A stretch of DNA of 64,000 nt from Allostella sp. ATCC 35155 (GTDB lineage: Bacteria; Pseudomonadota; Alphaproteobacteria; ATCC43930; Allostellaceae), in assembly GCA_006738865.1 (NCBI GenBank), contig AP019701.1:353501-417500 (forward strand). Direction: 5' to 3'. Made by a program: the position numbers and the translations under genes. Under the pieces are notes generated by a model, which was not told the origin of the DNA, did not search any database, and saw only the letters and a program-made list of their open reading frames with translations. This document shows positions 19,501 to 29,705 of this stretch, piece by piece. The first letter of the stretch is position 1. Each line of letters opens with the position of its first letter.

Positions 19501-20133
19501 CTATACCGTCTTCGCCTTGTAGGCGCAGAGATCGCGGACCGTGCAGTCCGGGCAGCGCGGCTTGCGCGCCTGGCAGACATAGCGGCCATGCAGGATCAGC
19601 CAGTGGTGCGCATGCAGGCGCCACCTGGCCGGGACGGCCCGTTCCAGTTTTTCCTCGACCGCCAGCGGGGTCTTGCCGGCCGCCAGGCCGGTACGGTTGG
19701 CGACGCGGAAGATATGGGTGTCGACCGCGATGGTCGGCTGCCCGAACGCGACGTTCATCACCACGTTCGCCGTCTTGCGGCCGACGCCCGGCAGGGTTTC
19801 CAGAACATCGCGGTCCGCCGGGACCTGGCCGCCATACTGCTCCACCAGGATGCGGCTCAGCGCGATCACGTTCTTGGCCTTGGTGTTGAAGAGGCCGATC
19901 GTCTTGATGAACTCCCGCAGCCGCTCCTCGCCGAGGTCGAGCATCTTCTGCGGCGTGTCCACCAGCCGGAAGAGCGGGCCGGTCGCGCGGTTGACGCCAA
20001 CGTCGGTCGCCTGGGCCGACAGGACCACCGCCACCAGCAGCGTGTAGGGATTGCCGTATTCGAGTTCCGTCTTCGGCTCGGGATCGGCGGCGGCGAGGCG
20101 GCCGAAGAACTCGTCGACCTTGCGCTTCTGCAT
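19501..20133 (-). CDS. nth: Endonuclease III (DNA glycosylase/AP lyase)
   Basis: Base-excision repair enzyme that removes oxidised pyrimidines. Its 210 residues are the usual length. The helix-hairpin-helix LPGVGRKTANVV carries the catalytic Lys, and VDTHIFRVANR carries the catalytic Asp. The 4Fe-4S cluster ligands are in CQARKPRCPDCTVRDLC (Cys-x6-Cys-x2-Cys-x5-Cys). LVAVVLSAQATDVGVN is the conserved N-terminal segment. The gene faces the bactofilin gene across a strong hairpin. Confidence 0.97.
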   Translation of the reverse strand: MQKRKVDEFFGRLAAADPEPKTELEYGNPYTLLVAVVLSAQATDVGVNRATGPLFRLVDTPQKMLDLGEERLREFIKTIGLFNTKAKNVIALSRILVEQYGGQVPADRDVLETLPGVGRKTANVVMNVAFGQPTIAVDTHIFRVANRTGLAAGKTPLAVEEKLERAVPARWRLHAHHWLILHGRYVCQARKPRCPDCTVRDLCAYKAKTV

Positions 20134-20231
20134 GTCGGGAAACCAGGCGGGGAGGGGGCGCCAATCTATCGCGTCCGCCGGTGGAACGCCCCCTTTTCCC
20201 GTCCGGCACGGCAGCCATATGATTGCCGGAA

Positions 20232-20726
20232 ATGGCTGCCATCGCCACCGTCGACCCGTCGCCGCTGCTCGATCTCGAGCTGCGACCGCACCGTAGCCTG
20301 CCGCCGGCAGGCTTCACGCTGCTGATGCTGGCGCTGGGCGGCGTCGGCTTCGTGACGGGTGTGCTCTTCCTGGCGATCGGGGCCTGGCCGGTGTTCGGCT
20401 TCCTCGGGCTCGACGTCCTCGGCGTCTACATCGCGTTCCGCATCAGCTATGCCCGCGCCCGCACCACCGCCGACCGCGTCCGACTGGCCGGCGACGCCCT
20501 CACGCTCGACCGCATCCGGCCGCGCCGCCCGCCGCAGCGCTGGACCTTCCAGCCCTACTGGCTGCGCGTGGTTCTCGACGAGGGGACGGCGCGGGCCCGG
20601 CCGCGGCTCGTCCTCACCTCGCATGGCCGGCGCGTCGAGGTTGGCGCTTTCCTCGGGCCCGACGAACGCGCGCGGGCGGCCGGCCTGCTGCGGGACGCGC
20701 TGCGGCGCTACCGCGAGCCGGCCTGA
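20232..20726 (+). CDS. DUF2244 domain membrane protein
   Basis: A 164-residue protein of the DUF2244 family, common in alphaproteobacteria and of unknown function. Residues from about 30 to 75 form two close membrane helices (GFTLLMLALGGVGFVTGVLF and FGFLGLDVLGVYIAF). A soluble C-terminal part contains LTLDRIRPRRPPQRWTFQPYW and GAFLGPDERARAAGLLRDAL. Start ATG 20232 is preferred over an upstream in-frame TTG. Its last 19 bases overlap the 3' end of dapB on the other strand. Confidence 0.85.
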   Translation: MAAIATVDPSPLLDLELRPHRSLPPAGFTLLMLALGGVGFVTGVLFLAIGAWPVFGFLGLDVLGVYIAFRISYARARTTADRVRLAGDALTLDRIRPRRPPQRWTFQPYWLRVVLDEGTARARPRLVLTSHGRRVEVGAFLGPDERARAAGLLRDALRRYREPA

Positions 20727-21532
20727 CGCAGGCCCAGCACGTCCATCATGTCGTAGAGGCCGGGCTTGCGGCCGGCCAGCCACATCGCCGCGCGGACGGC
20801 GCCCCGGGCATAGATCTCGCGCGTGCCGGCACGGTGGGTCAGCTCCAGCCGCTCGCCATTGGCGGCGAAGACCACCGTATGGTCGCCGACCACGTCGCCG
20901 CCGCGCAGCGCCGCAAAGCCGATCGTGCCGCGCTGGCGCGCGCCGGTATGGCCGTCGCGCACCCGCACCGCCGCATCGTCCAGGCGGACCCCTCGGCCGC
21001 GCGCCGCCGCCTCGCCGAGGCCGAGCGCCGTGCCGGAGGGGGCATCGACCTTGTGGCGGTGATGCATCTCGACGATCTCGATGTCGTAGTCGGGATCGAG
21101 CGCCGCGGCGACCTGCTCGACGAGGCCCATCAGCAGGTTGACCGCCAGGCTCATGTTCGGCGCCAGCACGATCGGCGCCGCGGCCGCCAATTCGGCGATC
21201 GCCGCGCGGTCGTCGGGCGACAGGCCGGTCGTGCCGACCACCAGCCCCTTGCCGGCCGCGGCCGCCAGCCGGGCATGGGCGAGGGTCGCCGCCGGCGCCG
21301 TGAAGTCGATGGCGACGTCGGCGGCCGAGAACAGAGCCCCGGCATCGGTCGATACCGCGACGCCGCGCCGCCCGATCCCGGCGAGTTCGCCTATGTCCTG
21401 GCCTGCGGCATTGCTGCCGGCCGGCTCGGAGCCGGCAACGAGGACGGCGCCCTCGGTGCGGTCCACCTCGGCCGTCAGCATGCGCCCCATGCGTCCGGCG
21501 GCGCCGGCGATCGCGATCCGTACCTCGGCCAT
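20708..21532 (-). CDS. dapB: 4-hydroxy-tetrahydrodipicolinate reductase
   Basis: Second committed step of the lysine/meso-diaminopimelate pathway, supplying peptidoglycan. The 274-residue protein begins MAEVRIAIAGAAGRMGRML with the NAD(P) glycine motif. It continues with AIDFTAPAATLAHA, VVGTTGLS, APNMSLAVNLL, the catalytic EMHHRHKVDAPSGTAL and a C-terminal EIYARGAVRAAMWL. The upstream in-frame extension to 21652 would overlap the divergent acetyltransferase and has no family similarity, so ATG 21532 is chosen. Confidence 0.96.
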   Translation of the reverse strand: MAEVRIAIAGAAGRMGRMLTAEVDRTEGAVLVAGSEPAGSNAAGQDIGELAGIGRRGVAVSTDAGALFSAADVAIDFTAPAATLAHARLAAAAGKGLVVGTTGLSPDDRAAIAELAAAAPIVLAPNMSLAVNLLMGLVEQVAAALDPDYDIEIVEMHHRHKVDAPSGTALGLGEAAARGRGVRLDDAAVRVRDGHTGARQRGTIGFAALRGGDVVGDHTVVFAANGERLELTHRAGTREIYARGAVRAAMWLAGRKPGLYDMMDVLGLRQAGSR

Positions 21533-21650
21533 GTCCCCGTCTCCCTCCCTCTGGGACCGGCGAGGGAGCCACAGCCGGCGCCGCGGCGCAAGCGCGTCGC
21601 GACCGGCGGCGCTACACTGCCGGCAGCAGCCCGGGGAGGACGGAGGGAGC

Positions 21651-22061
21651 ATGGAGGTGCGAAGCTATCGGCCGGCGGATTTCGCGGCGATCGTGGCGCT
21701 GTGGCAGGCCTGCGGCCTGCACCCCAGCCGCTCGGACACGCCGCTGTCGCTCGAGCGCAAGCTGGAGCGCGATCCCGACCTCTTTCTCGTCGCCGAGGAG
21801 GAGGGGCGCATCGTCGCCTCGGTCATCGGCTCCTATGACGGCCGCCGCGGCTGGGTCAATCGCCTGGCGGTGGCGCCGGAGCTGCGCGGCCGGGCGATCG
21901 GGCGGGCGCTGATGGAGACCGTCGAGCGGCGCCTCCGCGAGCGCGGCTGCGACAAGGTCAACCTCCTGGTCGAGCCCGATAACCGCCGCGTCGTCGAATA
22001 TTACGACCGTCTCGGCTACCGCACGGACGAACTCGTCTTCATGGAGAAGTGGCTGGCCTGA
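21651..22061 (+). CDS. GNAT-family acetyltransferase (YpeA-like)
   Basis: A 136-residue single-domain N-acetyltransferase. The acetyl-CoA binding core is VNRLAVAPELRGRAIGRALM, and NLLVEPDNRRVVEYYDRLGY is the C-terminal signature shared with YpeA and RimI-like enzymes. Substrate is unknown. A good ribosome-binding site (GGAGGACGGAGGGAGC) precedes ATG 21651. It is divergent from dapB. Confidence 0.88.
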   Translation: MEVRSYRPADFAAIVALWQACGLHPSRSDTPLSLERKLERDPDLFLVAEEEGRIVASVIGSYDGRRGWVNRLAVAPELRGRAIGRALMETVERRLRERGCDKVNLLVEPDNRRVVEYYDRLGYRTDELVFMEKWLA

Positions 22062-22161
22062 CCGGGCAAGGCCCGCAGCGATCAGGACGCTTTGCGTCGC
22101 CATGGAAACCCGCCAGGATGGGTCACGGCCCGCATTGCCGCGCCGGGGAGGCGAAGTGCAG

Positions 22162-22679
22162 ATGCTGCGAATTGCGTTGACCTGCTTGCGGGCGCGTTCG
22201 CCGCGCCGGCTGCGTATGCCGAAGGCGTCGTCTTCCTCGTCCGCCATGCGGAGAAGAGCCTGGAAGTCGCGGGCGACGAGGCGCCGCTGCTCGCGGCCGG
22301 CATCGATCGGGCACGGACGCTGGCCCGGATGCTGGCGGATGACGGCATCGCGGAACTGATCACCACCGACGCGCTGCGCAGCCGGCAGACGGGCGCCCCG
22401 TTCGCGGAACGGTCGGGATTGAAGCCGCAGGTCATGACGCGCGACGGCCAGGTGGCCTTTGCCGGCCGCCTGCGCGAGAAGCCGGACGGCAGGGACCGGC
22501 TGATGGTCGGCCATACCCGCAACATTCCGCGGATCCTCGATGCGCTGGGCGTGCCGGGCGGCGGTCAGGTCAGGCTGAACGCGGAGGTCGACTACGACCA
22601 CATGTTCGTCGTGCAGATGTATCCGGACCGTCCCCCCAGCATGGTCCGGCTGCGCTTCGAGGTCGCCGACCGGGACTGA
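22162..22679 (+). CDS. Histidine phosphatase family protein with frameshift in its signal peptide
   Basis: Phosphoglycerate-mutase-like domain of about 160 residues with the catalytic RHAEKS motif (VVFLVRHAEKS), LRSRQTGAP, and a second catalytic His in DRLMVGHTRNIPRIL. The probable start is ATG 22162, preceded by GGAGG, giving MLRIALT. The phosphatase frame instead reads LLAGAFAAPAAYAEG from 22182. One missing base near 22181-22183 separates the two halves of an otherwise perfect Sec signal peptide. As printed, the long frame can only start at TTG 22092, without a leader. It is either an assembly error or a genuinely broken gene. Confidence 0.75.
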
Positions 22680-22697
22680 GGTGCGGCCCCGCGCGGG

Positions 22698-23810
22698 CTA
22701 TTCGCGCAGGTCGCTCCAGAACTCCTTGACCTTCTGGAAGAAGCCGGCCGATTCCGGGCTCGTCTTCTCCCGTCCGCCGGCGCCTTCGAACTCGCGCAGC
22801 AACTCCTGCTGCTTCTTCGTGAGATTCATCGGCGTCTCGACGATGGCCTGGATGTAGAGGTCGCCGCGCGAGGACGAGCGCAGGACCGACATGCCCTTGC
22901 CGCGCAGCCGGAACTGGTGTCCCGACTGGGTGCCGGCGGGCACGGAGACCTTGGCGAAGGTGCCGTCGAGCGTCGGCACCTCGATCTGGCCGCCGAGCGC
23001 CGCCGTCGTCATGGGGATCGGCACCCGGCAATGGATGTTGGCGCCGTCGCGCTGGAAGAAGCGGTGCGGCTGCAGGGACAGGAAGATGTAGAGATCGCCC
23101 GGCGGCGAGCCACGCAGGCCGGCCTCGCCCTCGCCGCTGAGGCGGATGCGGGTGCCGTCCTCGACTCCGGGCGGGATGGTCACCTGCAGGTTCTTCTCCC
23201 GGCGCACGCGCCCGGCCCCGCTGCAGCTCTTGCAGGGGCGCTCGATGATGCGGCCGGACCCGCCGCAGTTGGGGCAGGTGCGCTCGATGGTGAAGAAGCC
23301 CTGCTGCGCCCGGACCTTGCCATGGCCGTTGCAGGTCGGACAGTTGACCGGCCGCGAACCGGGCTCGGCCCCGGTGCCGTTGCACGCTTCGCAGGCGGCG
23401 TGGGTCGGCACCCGGATCGTCTTCTCGGCGCCGCGGAACGCCTCGTCGAGCGAGATTTCCATGTTGTAGCGCAGGTCGCTGCCGCGGCCGGAGCCGCCGC
23501 GCCGGCCCATGACCTCGCCGAACATCTCCTCGAAGATGTCGGCGAATCCCTCGAATCCGCCCGCTGTCCGCCCGCCGCCGCCATTCTCGAACGCCGCATG
23601 ACCGTAGCGGTCGTAGGCGCCGCGCTTCTGGTCGTCCTTGAGGACGTCGTAGGCCTCGTTCAGTTCCTTGAAGCGCTGCTCCGCATCCGGGTCTCCCGGA
23701 TTGCGGTCGGGGTGCCAGCGCATGGCGAGCTTGCGATAGGCCTTCTTCAGCTCGTCCTGGTCCGCGTCGCGGGACACCCCCAGGGTCTCGTAGTAGTCCG
23801 GCTTGGCCAT
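22698..23810 (-). CDS. dnaJ: Chaperone DnaJ
   Basis: Hsp40 co-chaperone that delivers substrates to DnaK and stimulates its ATPase. The 370 residues comprise the J domain ([16 protein letters not shown] with the HPD motif), a Gly/Phe region, four zinc-binding repeats ([42 protein letters not shown]) and the C-terminal substrate-binding domains ([20 protein letters not shown]). It lies 113 bases downstream of dnaK on the same strand. Confidence 0.97.
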   Translation of the reverse strand: MAKPDYYETLGVSRDADQDELKKAYRKLAMRWHPDRNPGDPDAEQRFKELNEAYDVLKDDQKRGAYDRYGHAAFENGGGGRTAGGFEGFADIFEEMFGEVMGRRGGSGRGSDLRYNMEISLDEAFRGAEKTIRVPTHAACEACNGTGAEPGSRPVNCPTCNGHGKVRAQQGFFTIERTCPNCGGSGRIIERPCKSCSGAGRVRREKNLQVTIPPGVEDGTRIRLSGEGEAGLRGSPPGDLYIFLSLQPHRFFQRDGANIHCRVPIPMTTAALGGQIEVPTLDGTFAKVSVPAGTQSGHQFRLRGKGMSVLRSSSRGDLYIQAIVETPMNLTKKQQELLREFEGAGGREKTSPESAGFFQKVKEFWSDLRE

Positions 23811-23861
23811 GGGTCAGGCGGCAATCCGCTGGCGGCGCCCGGAGCGGGGCGCGGGATGGTG

Positions 23862-23913
23862 GAAAAACGCTGCGCCCGCCGTCGAGCCCGGGGATGGGTC
23901 CGACAGCGGGCGC
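23862..23913 (-). terminator. Possible attenuating hairpin between dnaK and dnaJ
   Basis: On the minus strand GCGCCCGC (23913-23906) and GCGGGCGC (23879-23872) can pair across a 26-base loop. They are followed within a few bases by a run of five T. This may reduce transcription into dnaJ relative to dnaK. The large loop makes the call uncertain. Confidence 0.4.
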
Positions 23914-23923
23914 ATGGTCGTCG

Positions 23924-25849
<1,926 letters not shown>

Positions 25850-25968
25850 GAGAATCTCTCTCCTTCGTGCAGCAGATCCCGTCGGCCTCGAAGGCACCGG
25901 CGGAACCCCTTGGGGATTTCGCGGGGGATTGGTCGGTGGGGACCGCATGCCCCCAGCGGTCGAGCGGA

Positions 25969-25996
25969 TATATAAGAGGCACCTGCGGCGCTGCAA
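25969..25996 (-). promoter_or_regulatory. Probable dnaK promoter
   Basis: On the minus strand TTGCAG (25996-25991) is followed after 16 bases by TATATA (25974-25969) within CTCTTATATAT. This is about 120 bases upstream of the dnaK start. The cytosine-rich -10 context is compatible with an alphaproteobacterial heat-shock (RpoH) promoter as well as with sigma-70; I cannot separate the two from sequence. Confidence 0.5.
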
Positions 25997-26046
25997 CGGG
26001 CCGCAGGGCCGGTAAAGGGCCTGGACGAAAGAATCTCGGCCATATT

Positions 26047-26781
26047 ATGGCGGGGCCGGAAACGGACCCGACGGGAGCGGATTTGGAGAACCGGCGCATA
26101 CTCTACGGCCGGCGGCAGGGCCGCCGGCTACGGACCGGCCAGCAGACGGTGCTGGCCGAGGGCCTCGCCCGCTATGGCATGGAGCGGCCCGATGCCGGCG
26201 CGCGGGTCGACCCCGCCGCCCTGTTCCAGCCCGCAATCCGGCGCTACTGGCTCGAGGTCGGGTTCGGCGGCGGCGAGCATCTGGCGTGGCAGGCGGCGCG
26301 CAATCCCGAGGTCGGGATGCTGGGCGCCGAGCCCTTCGTCAACGGCGTTGCCGGACTGCTCGCCCACCTGCAGCGGGACGGGCTCGCCAATGTCCGCGTC
26401 CTGCCCGACGATGCCCGCCCACTAATCGATGGCCTGCCGGACGCGGCGATCGAGCGCGCCTTCGTTCTCCACCCCGACCCCTGGCCGAAGGCGCGCCACC
26501 ACAAGCGGCGCTTCGTCCAGCGCTCCAACCTCGACCGGCTGGCGCGGGTGATGGCCGACGGGGCGGAGCTGCGGCTTGCCACCGACGATCTCGACTATCT
26601 CGACTGGATGCTGGAACACGCGCTCGACCATCCCCATTTCGAGTGGCAGGCCCGAGGGCCGGAGGCGTGGCGGGAGCGGCCCGAGGACTGGCCCGTCACC
26701 CGGTACGAGGAGAAGGCGGTCCGCGAGGGACGCCGCAGCTGGCGAATCCTTCTTCGGCGGCGGGCACGTCCGTCGGGCTGA
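26047..26781 (+). CDS. trmB: tRNA (guanosine(46)-N7)-methyltransferase
   Basis: SAM-dependent enzyme of 244 residues that makes m7G46 in tRNA variable loops. The family motifs are WLEVGFGGGEHLAWQA (SAM binding), GAEPFVNGVAGLLAHL, the catalytic VLHPDPWPKARHHKRRFVQ, and VTRYEEKAVREGR. ATG 26047 is the first family-consistent Met. The frame remains open further upstream into the dnaK promoter. It is divergent from dnaK and upstream of the rimP operon. Confidence 0.95.
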   Translation: MAGPETDPTGADLENRRILYGRRQGRRLRTGQQTVLAEGLARYGMERPDAGARVDPAALFQPAIRRYWLEVGFGGGEHLAWQAARNPEVGMLGAEPFVNGVAGLLAHLQRDGLANVRVLPDDARPLIDGLPDAAIERAFVLHPDPWPKARHHKRRFVQRSNLDRLARVMADGAELRLATDDLDYLDWMLEHALDHPHFEWQARGPEAWRERPEDWPVTRYEEKAVREGRRSWRILLRRRARPSG

Positions 26782-26811
26782 CGGGGACCACCGGACCGGC
26801 CGAGGAATGTC

Positions 26812-26839
26812 TTGCGGCACCGGGGCTTTGCGTTATAAG
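26812..26839 (+). promoter_or_regulatory. Promoter of the rimP-nusA-infB operon
   Basis: TTGCGG (26812-26817) and TATAAG (26834-26839) are spaced by 16 bases. Predicted transcription start is near 26846, leaving a leader of only about 58 bases before rimP. That leader is mostly occupied by the terminator-like hairpin described next. Confidence 0.6.
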
Positions 26840-26879
26840 ACCGCGCATTCTCCATCTATCGCTTGGTCCAATTTGAGGG

Positions 26880-26900
26880 GTGGGCTTCGGCCCACTTTTT
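26880..26900 (+). terminator. Terminator-like hairpin in the rimP leader (putative attenuator)
   Basis: GTGGGC, loop TTCG, GCCCAC, then five T: a textbook intrinsic terminator ending three bases before the rimP ATG at 26904. Because the only obvious promoter lies upstream of it, it would cut transcription before the whole operon unless antitermination occurs. Leader elements before rimP (yhbC/ylxS) operons are known in other bacteria, so attenuation is likely. Confidence 0.75.
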
Positions 26901-26903
26901 CGT

Positions 26904-27428
26904 ATGGCGTTCGAGGGTTCGGCTGTCGGCCGCGTCGCGCAGGAAATCACCCCCGCCCTGGAGGCGATGGGTTACGATCTCGTGCGCGTGCAGCTCTCCG
27001 GCGGCCAGCGTCCCACATTGCAGATCATGGCGGAGCGGCGCGACGGCGAGGCCATGACCGTCGAGGACTGTGCGCGGATCAGCCGCGACGTGTCGGCGTT
27101 GCTCGACGTCGCCGATCCCATTCCGACCGCCTATACGCTGGAGGTCAGCTCGCCCGGCATCGACCGCCCGCTGGTGCGCGAGGCGGACTATGCCCGCTTC
27201 GCGGGCTTCGTCGCCCGCGTCGAGACCGATCAGCCGGTCGACGGGCGTCGCCGCTTCCAGGGCCGCCTCGTCGGCATGGAGGACGGCACGGTCGTCATCC
27301 GGACCGAGACCGATACGTTCCGCGTGCCCTATCCCCGCATCCAGCGGGCGAAGCTGGTGCTGACGGACGATCTGATCGCCGCAACCCAGGCGCCGGCCGC
27401 AGCCCAGGCGCCGGCCCCACCCAACTAG
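26904..27428 (+). CDS. rimP: Ribosome maturation factor RimP
   Basis: Needed for late maturation of the 30S subunit. The 174 residues include ALEAMGYDLVRVQLSGGQRPTLQI, the MTVEDCARISRDVSALLD segment and the family signature YTLEVSSPGIDRPL, followed by the C-terminal SH3-like domain (FQGRLVGMEDGTVVI). ATG 26904 has no Shine-Dalgarno sequence because the terminator hairpin occupies that place. An in-frame GTG at 26880 would put the hairpin inside the gene. First gene of the nusA operon. Confidence 0.93.
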   Translation: MAFEGSAVGRVAQEITPALEAMGYDLVRVQLSGGQRPTLQIMAERRDGEAMTVEDCARISRDVSALLDVADPIPTAYTLEVSSPGIDRPLVREADYARFAGFVARVETDQPVDGRRRFQGRLVGMEDGTVVIRTETDTFRVPYPRIQRAKLVLTDDLIAATQAPAAAQAPAPPN

Positions 27429-27468
27429 GCCGCACCGCGCAGGCCCAGGCCCCTATCAGGAACCGCCC

Positions 27469-28992
27469 ATGCAATCCGTAGCCACCATGTTCCGCCCGGA
27501 GCTGCTGCAGGTCGCCGACACCGTCGCCCGCGACAAGGGGATCGAGCGCGACGAGGTCATCGAGGCCATGGAGCAGGCGATCCAGAAGGCGGGTCGCTCG
27601 AAGTACGGGCAGGAGTACGACATCCGCGCCGAGATCGACCGCAAGTCGGGCGAGATTCGTCTCATCCGCTGCCGCACCGTCGCCGAGGAGATCGAGAACG
27701 AGGCGACGCAGGTCACGGTCGACCAGGCGCAGCGCATCCGCCCGGGTGCCGTCCTCGGCGACGTCCTGACCGATGCGCTGCCGCCGATCGATTTCGGCCG
27801 CATCGCCGCCCAGACGGCCAAGCAGGTCATCGTGCAGCGCGTGCGCGATGCCGAGCGCGAGCGGCAGTACTCCGAGTTCAAGGATCGCGTCGGCGAGATC
27901 GTCAACGGCCTCGTCAAGCGGGTGGAGTTCGGCAACGTCGTGGTCGATCTCGGCCGCGCCGAGGCGATCCTGCGCCGCGACGAACTGGTCCCGCGCGAGA
28001 GCTTCCGCACCGGCGAGCGCGTGCGGGCCTACATCTACGACGTCCGCAAGGAGACGCGCGGGCCGCAGATCTTCCTGTCGCGCACGCATCCGCAGTTCAT
28101 GGCGAAGCTGTTCGCCCAGGAAGTGCCGGAGATCTACGACAACATCATCGAGATCAAGTCGGTCGCCCGCGACCCGGGCAGCCGTGCCAAGATCGCGGTC
28201 CTCTCCAACGACAGCGGCATCGACCCGGTCGGCGCCTGCGTCGGCATGCGCGGCAGCCGCGTCCAGGCGGTCGTGCAGGAACTGCAGGGCGAGAAGATCG
28301 ACATCATTCCCTGGTCGCCCGATCCGGCGACCTTCGTGGTCAATGCGCTGGCCCCGGCCGAGGTCGCCAAGGTGGTCCTCGACGAGGAGCAGAAGCGCAT
28401 GGAGGTGGTGGTCCCGGACGAGCAGCTCAGCCTGGCGATCGGCCGGCGTGGTCAGAACGTGCGCCTCGCCTCGCAGCTCACCGGCTGGGACATCGACATC
28501 ATGACCGAGGCGGAGGAGTCCGAGCGCCGCCAGGCGGAGTTCAAGAGCCGGTCGGAAATGTACATCGAGGCGCTGGACGTCGACGACGTCATCGCCCATC
28601 TGCTGGTCACCGAAGGCTTCGGCTCGGTCGAGGACGTGGCGTTCGCGCCGCTCGACGACCTCGCGGGCATCGAAGGCTTCGACGAGGACATCGCCGCCGA
28701 ACTGCAGCAGCGGGCCCAGGGCTTCCTCGAGCGGCGGGACGCGGCCTTCACCGAGCGCCGGCGCGAGATGGGCGTCGAGGAAGCGGTCGCCGAAATCGAG
28801 GGCCTCAGCCCGCAGATGCTCGTGGCGCTCGGCGAGAAGGGCGTGAAGACGCTCGACGACCTCGCGGATCTCGCCGGCGACGAGCTGATCGACATCGTCG
28901 GCAAGGACGCCCTCGACGAAGAGAGCGCCAATGCCGTCATCATGGCGGCGCGCGCCCATTGGTTCGAGAACGAGGAGACGACCCCATCCTGA
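27469..28992 (+). CDS. nusA: Transcription termination/antitermination factor NusA
   Basis: RNA polymerase-associated factor of 507 residues controlling pausing, termination and rRNA antitermination. In order: the N-terminal polymerase-binding domain (FRPELLQVADTVARDKGIER), an S1 domain (GEIVNGLVKRVEFGNVVVDLG), two KH domains (GMRGSRVQAVVQELQGEKID; LAIGRRGQNVRLASQLTGW) and C-terminal acidic helical repeats (LVTEGFGSVEDVAF; LVALGEKGVKTLDDLADLA). It follows rimP by 40 bases. Its product could act on the terminator-like leader of its own operon. Confidence 0.97.
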   Translation: MQSVATMFRPELLQVADTVARDKGIERDEVIEAMEQAIQKAGRSKYGQEYDIRAEIDRKSGEIRLIRCRTVAEEIENEATQVTVDQAQRIRPGAVLGDVLTDALPPIDFGRIAAQTAKQVIVQRVRDAERERQYSEFKDRVGEIVNGLVKRVEFGNVVVDLGRAEAILRRDELVPRESFRTGERVRAYIYDVRKETRGPQIFLSRTHPQFMAKLFAQEVPEIYDNIIEIKSVARDPGSRAKIAVLSNDSGIDPVGACVGMRGSRVQAVVQELQGEKIDIIPWSPDPATFVVNALAPAEVAKVVLDEEQKRMEVVVPDEQLSLAIGRRGQNVRLASQLTGWDIDIMTEAEESERRQAEFKSRSEMYIEALDVDDVIAHLLVTEGFGSVEDVAFAPLDDLAGIEGFDEDIAAELQQRAQGFLERRDAAFTERRREMGVEEAVAEIEGLSPQMLVALGEKGVKTLDDLADLAGDELIDIVGKDALDEESANAVIMAARAHWFENEETTPS

Positions 28993-29705
28993 GCACTCCA
29001 GCCGAGTCCGAAACGATCGCGTCCGACGGCGTCCGGACCCCGGGGGAGGCGGATTCCGCCCTCGATGCGGCCGCCGAGCGCGGACCCGACCGCCGCTGCT
29101 TCGTGACCCATCGGACGTCGCCGAAGGCGCACATGGTGCGCTTCGTCGTGGGGCCGGGCGGCGTCGTGGTGCCGGACGTGTCGGAAAAGTTGCCCGGCCG
29201 GGGTTTGTGGTTGACCGCCGACAGGGATATAGTCGCGCGCGCAGTCGCTCGGCGCCTGTTCGGCAAGGCGGCCCGGGCCGCGGTGACGGCTCCGGCGGAC
29301 CTGCCCGATCTGGTCGAGGCGCGCCTCGCGGCGCGATGCCTCGATCTTCTCGGGATGGCGCGCCGGGCCGGGTTCGCAGTGGCCGGCTTCGAGAAGGTGC
29401 GGAGCTGGCTGGGCGAAGGCCGAGTGGCGTTCATCATCGAGGCGAGCGACGCCGGGCCCCATGGCGTGGCGAAGCTCGGGCGGCAGTCGGGCGATTGTCC
29501 CGTGTCCCGGGTGCTGACGGCTGATGAGCTGGGGCAGGCATTTGCGCGCGACCGCGTCGTTCACGTGGCGATCCAGTCGGGTCGTCTGGCGAAGGCGCTG
29601 CGGGCAGATGCGGAACGGCTGGGCGGCTTTCGCCGGGCCGGTGCGGCGGGTTCGGACGGCGGGCGTTCGGGCGAAGCGGGCGGAAGCGAAGAACGGAACA
29701 GATGA
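28989..29705 (+). CDS. ylxR: YlxR (DUF448) RNA-binding protein fused to an L7Ae-like domain
   Basis: About 238 residues. The N-terminal half is the DUF448/YlxR domain ([35 protein letters not shown]). The second half resembles the ribosomal L7Ae/L30e fold ([36 protein letters not shown]). This two-domain form is usual in alphaproteobacteria, and the function is probably RNA binding linked to translation or RNase P. No ATG or GTG is available at the right place. CTG 28989, overlapping the nusA stop and preceded by GAGGAG, is my choice. TTG 28959 is the alternative. Confidence 0.85.
   Translation: MSTPAESETIASDGVRTPGEADSALDAAAERGPDRRCFVTHRTSPKAHMVRFVVGPGGVVVPDVSEKLPGRGLWLTADRDIVARAVARRLFGKAARAAVTAPADLPDLVEARLAARCLDLLGMARRAGFAVAGFEKVRSWLGEGRVAFIIEASDAGPHGVAKLGRQSGDCPVSRVLTADELGQAFARDRVVHVAIQSGRLAKALRADAERLGGFRRAGAAGSDGGRSGEAGGSEERNR

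Noticed and set aside
27400..27420. Short repeat encoding QAPAAAQAPAP at the end of rimP, considered as a mobile or CRISPR-like repeat
   Set aside because: Only two imperfect copies within a coding tail; ordinary low-complexity C-terminus.
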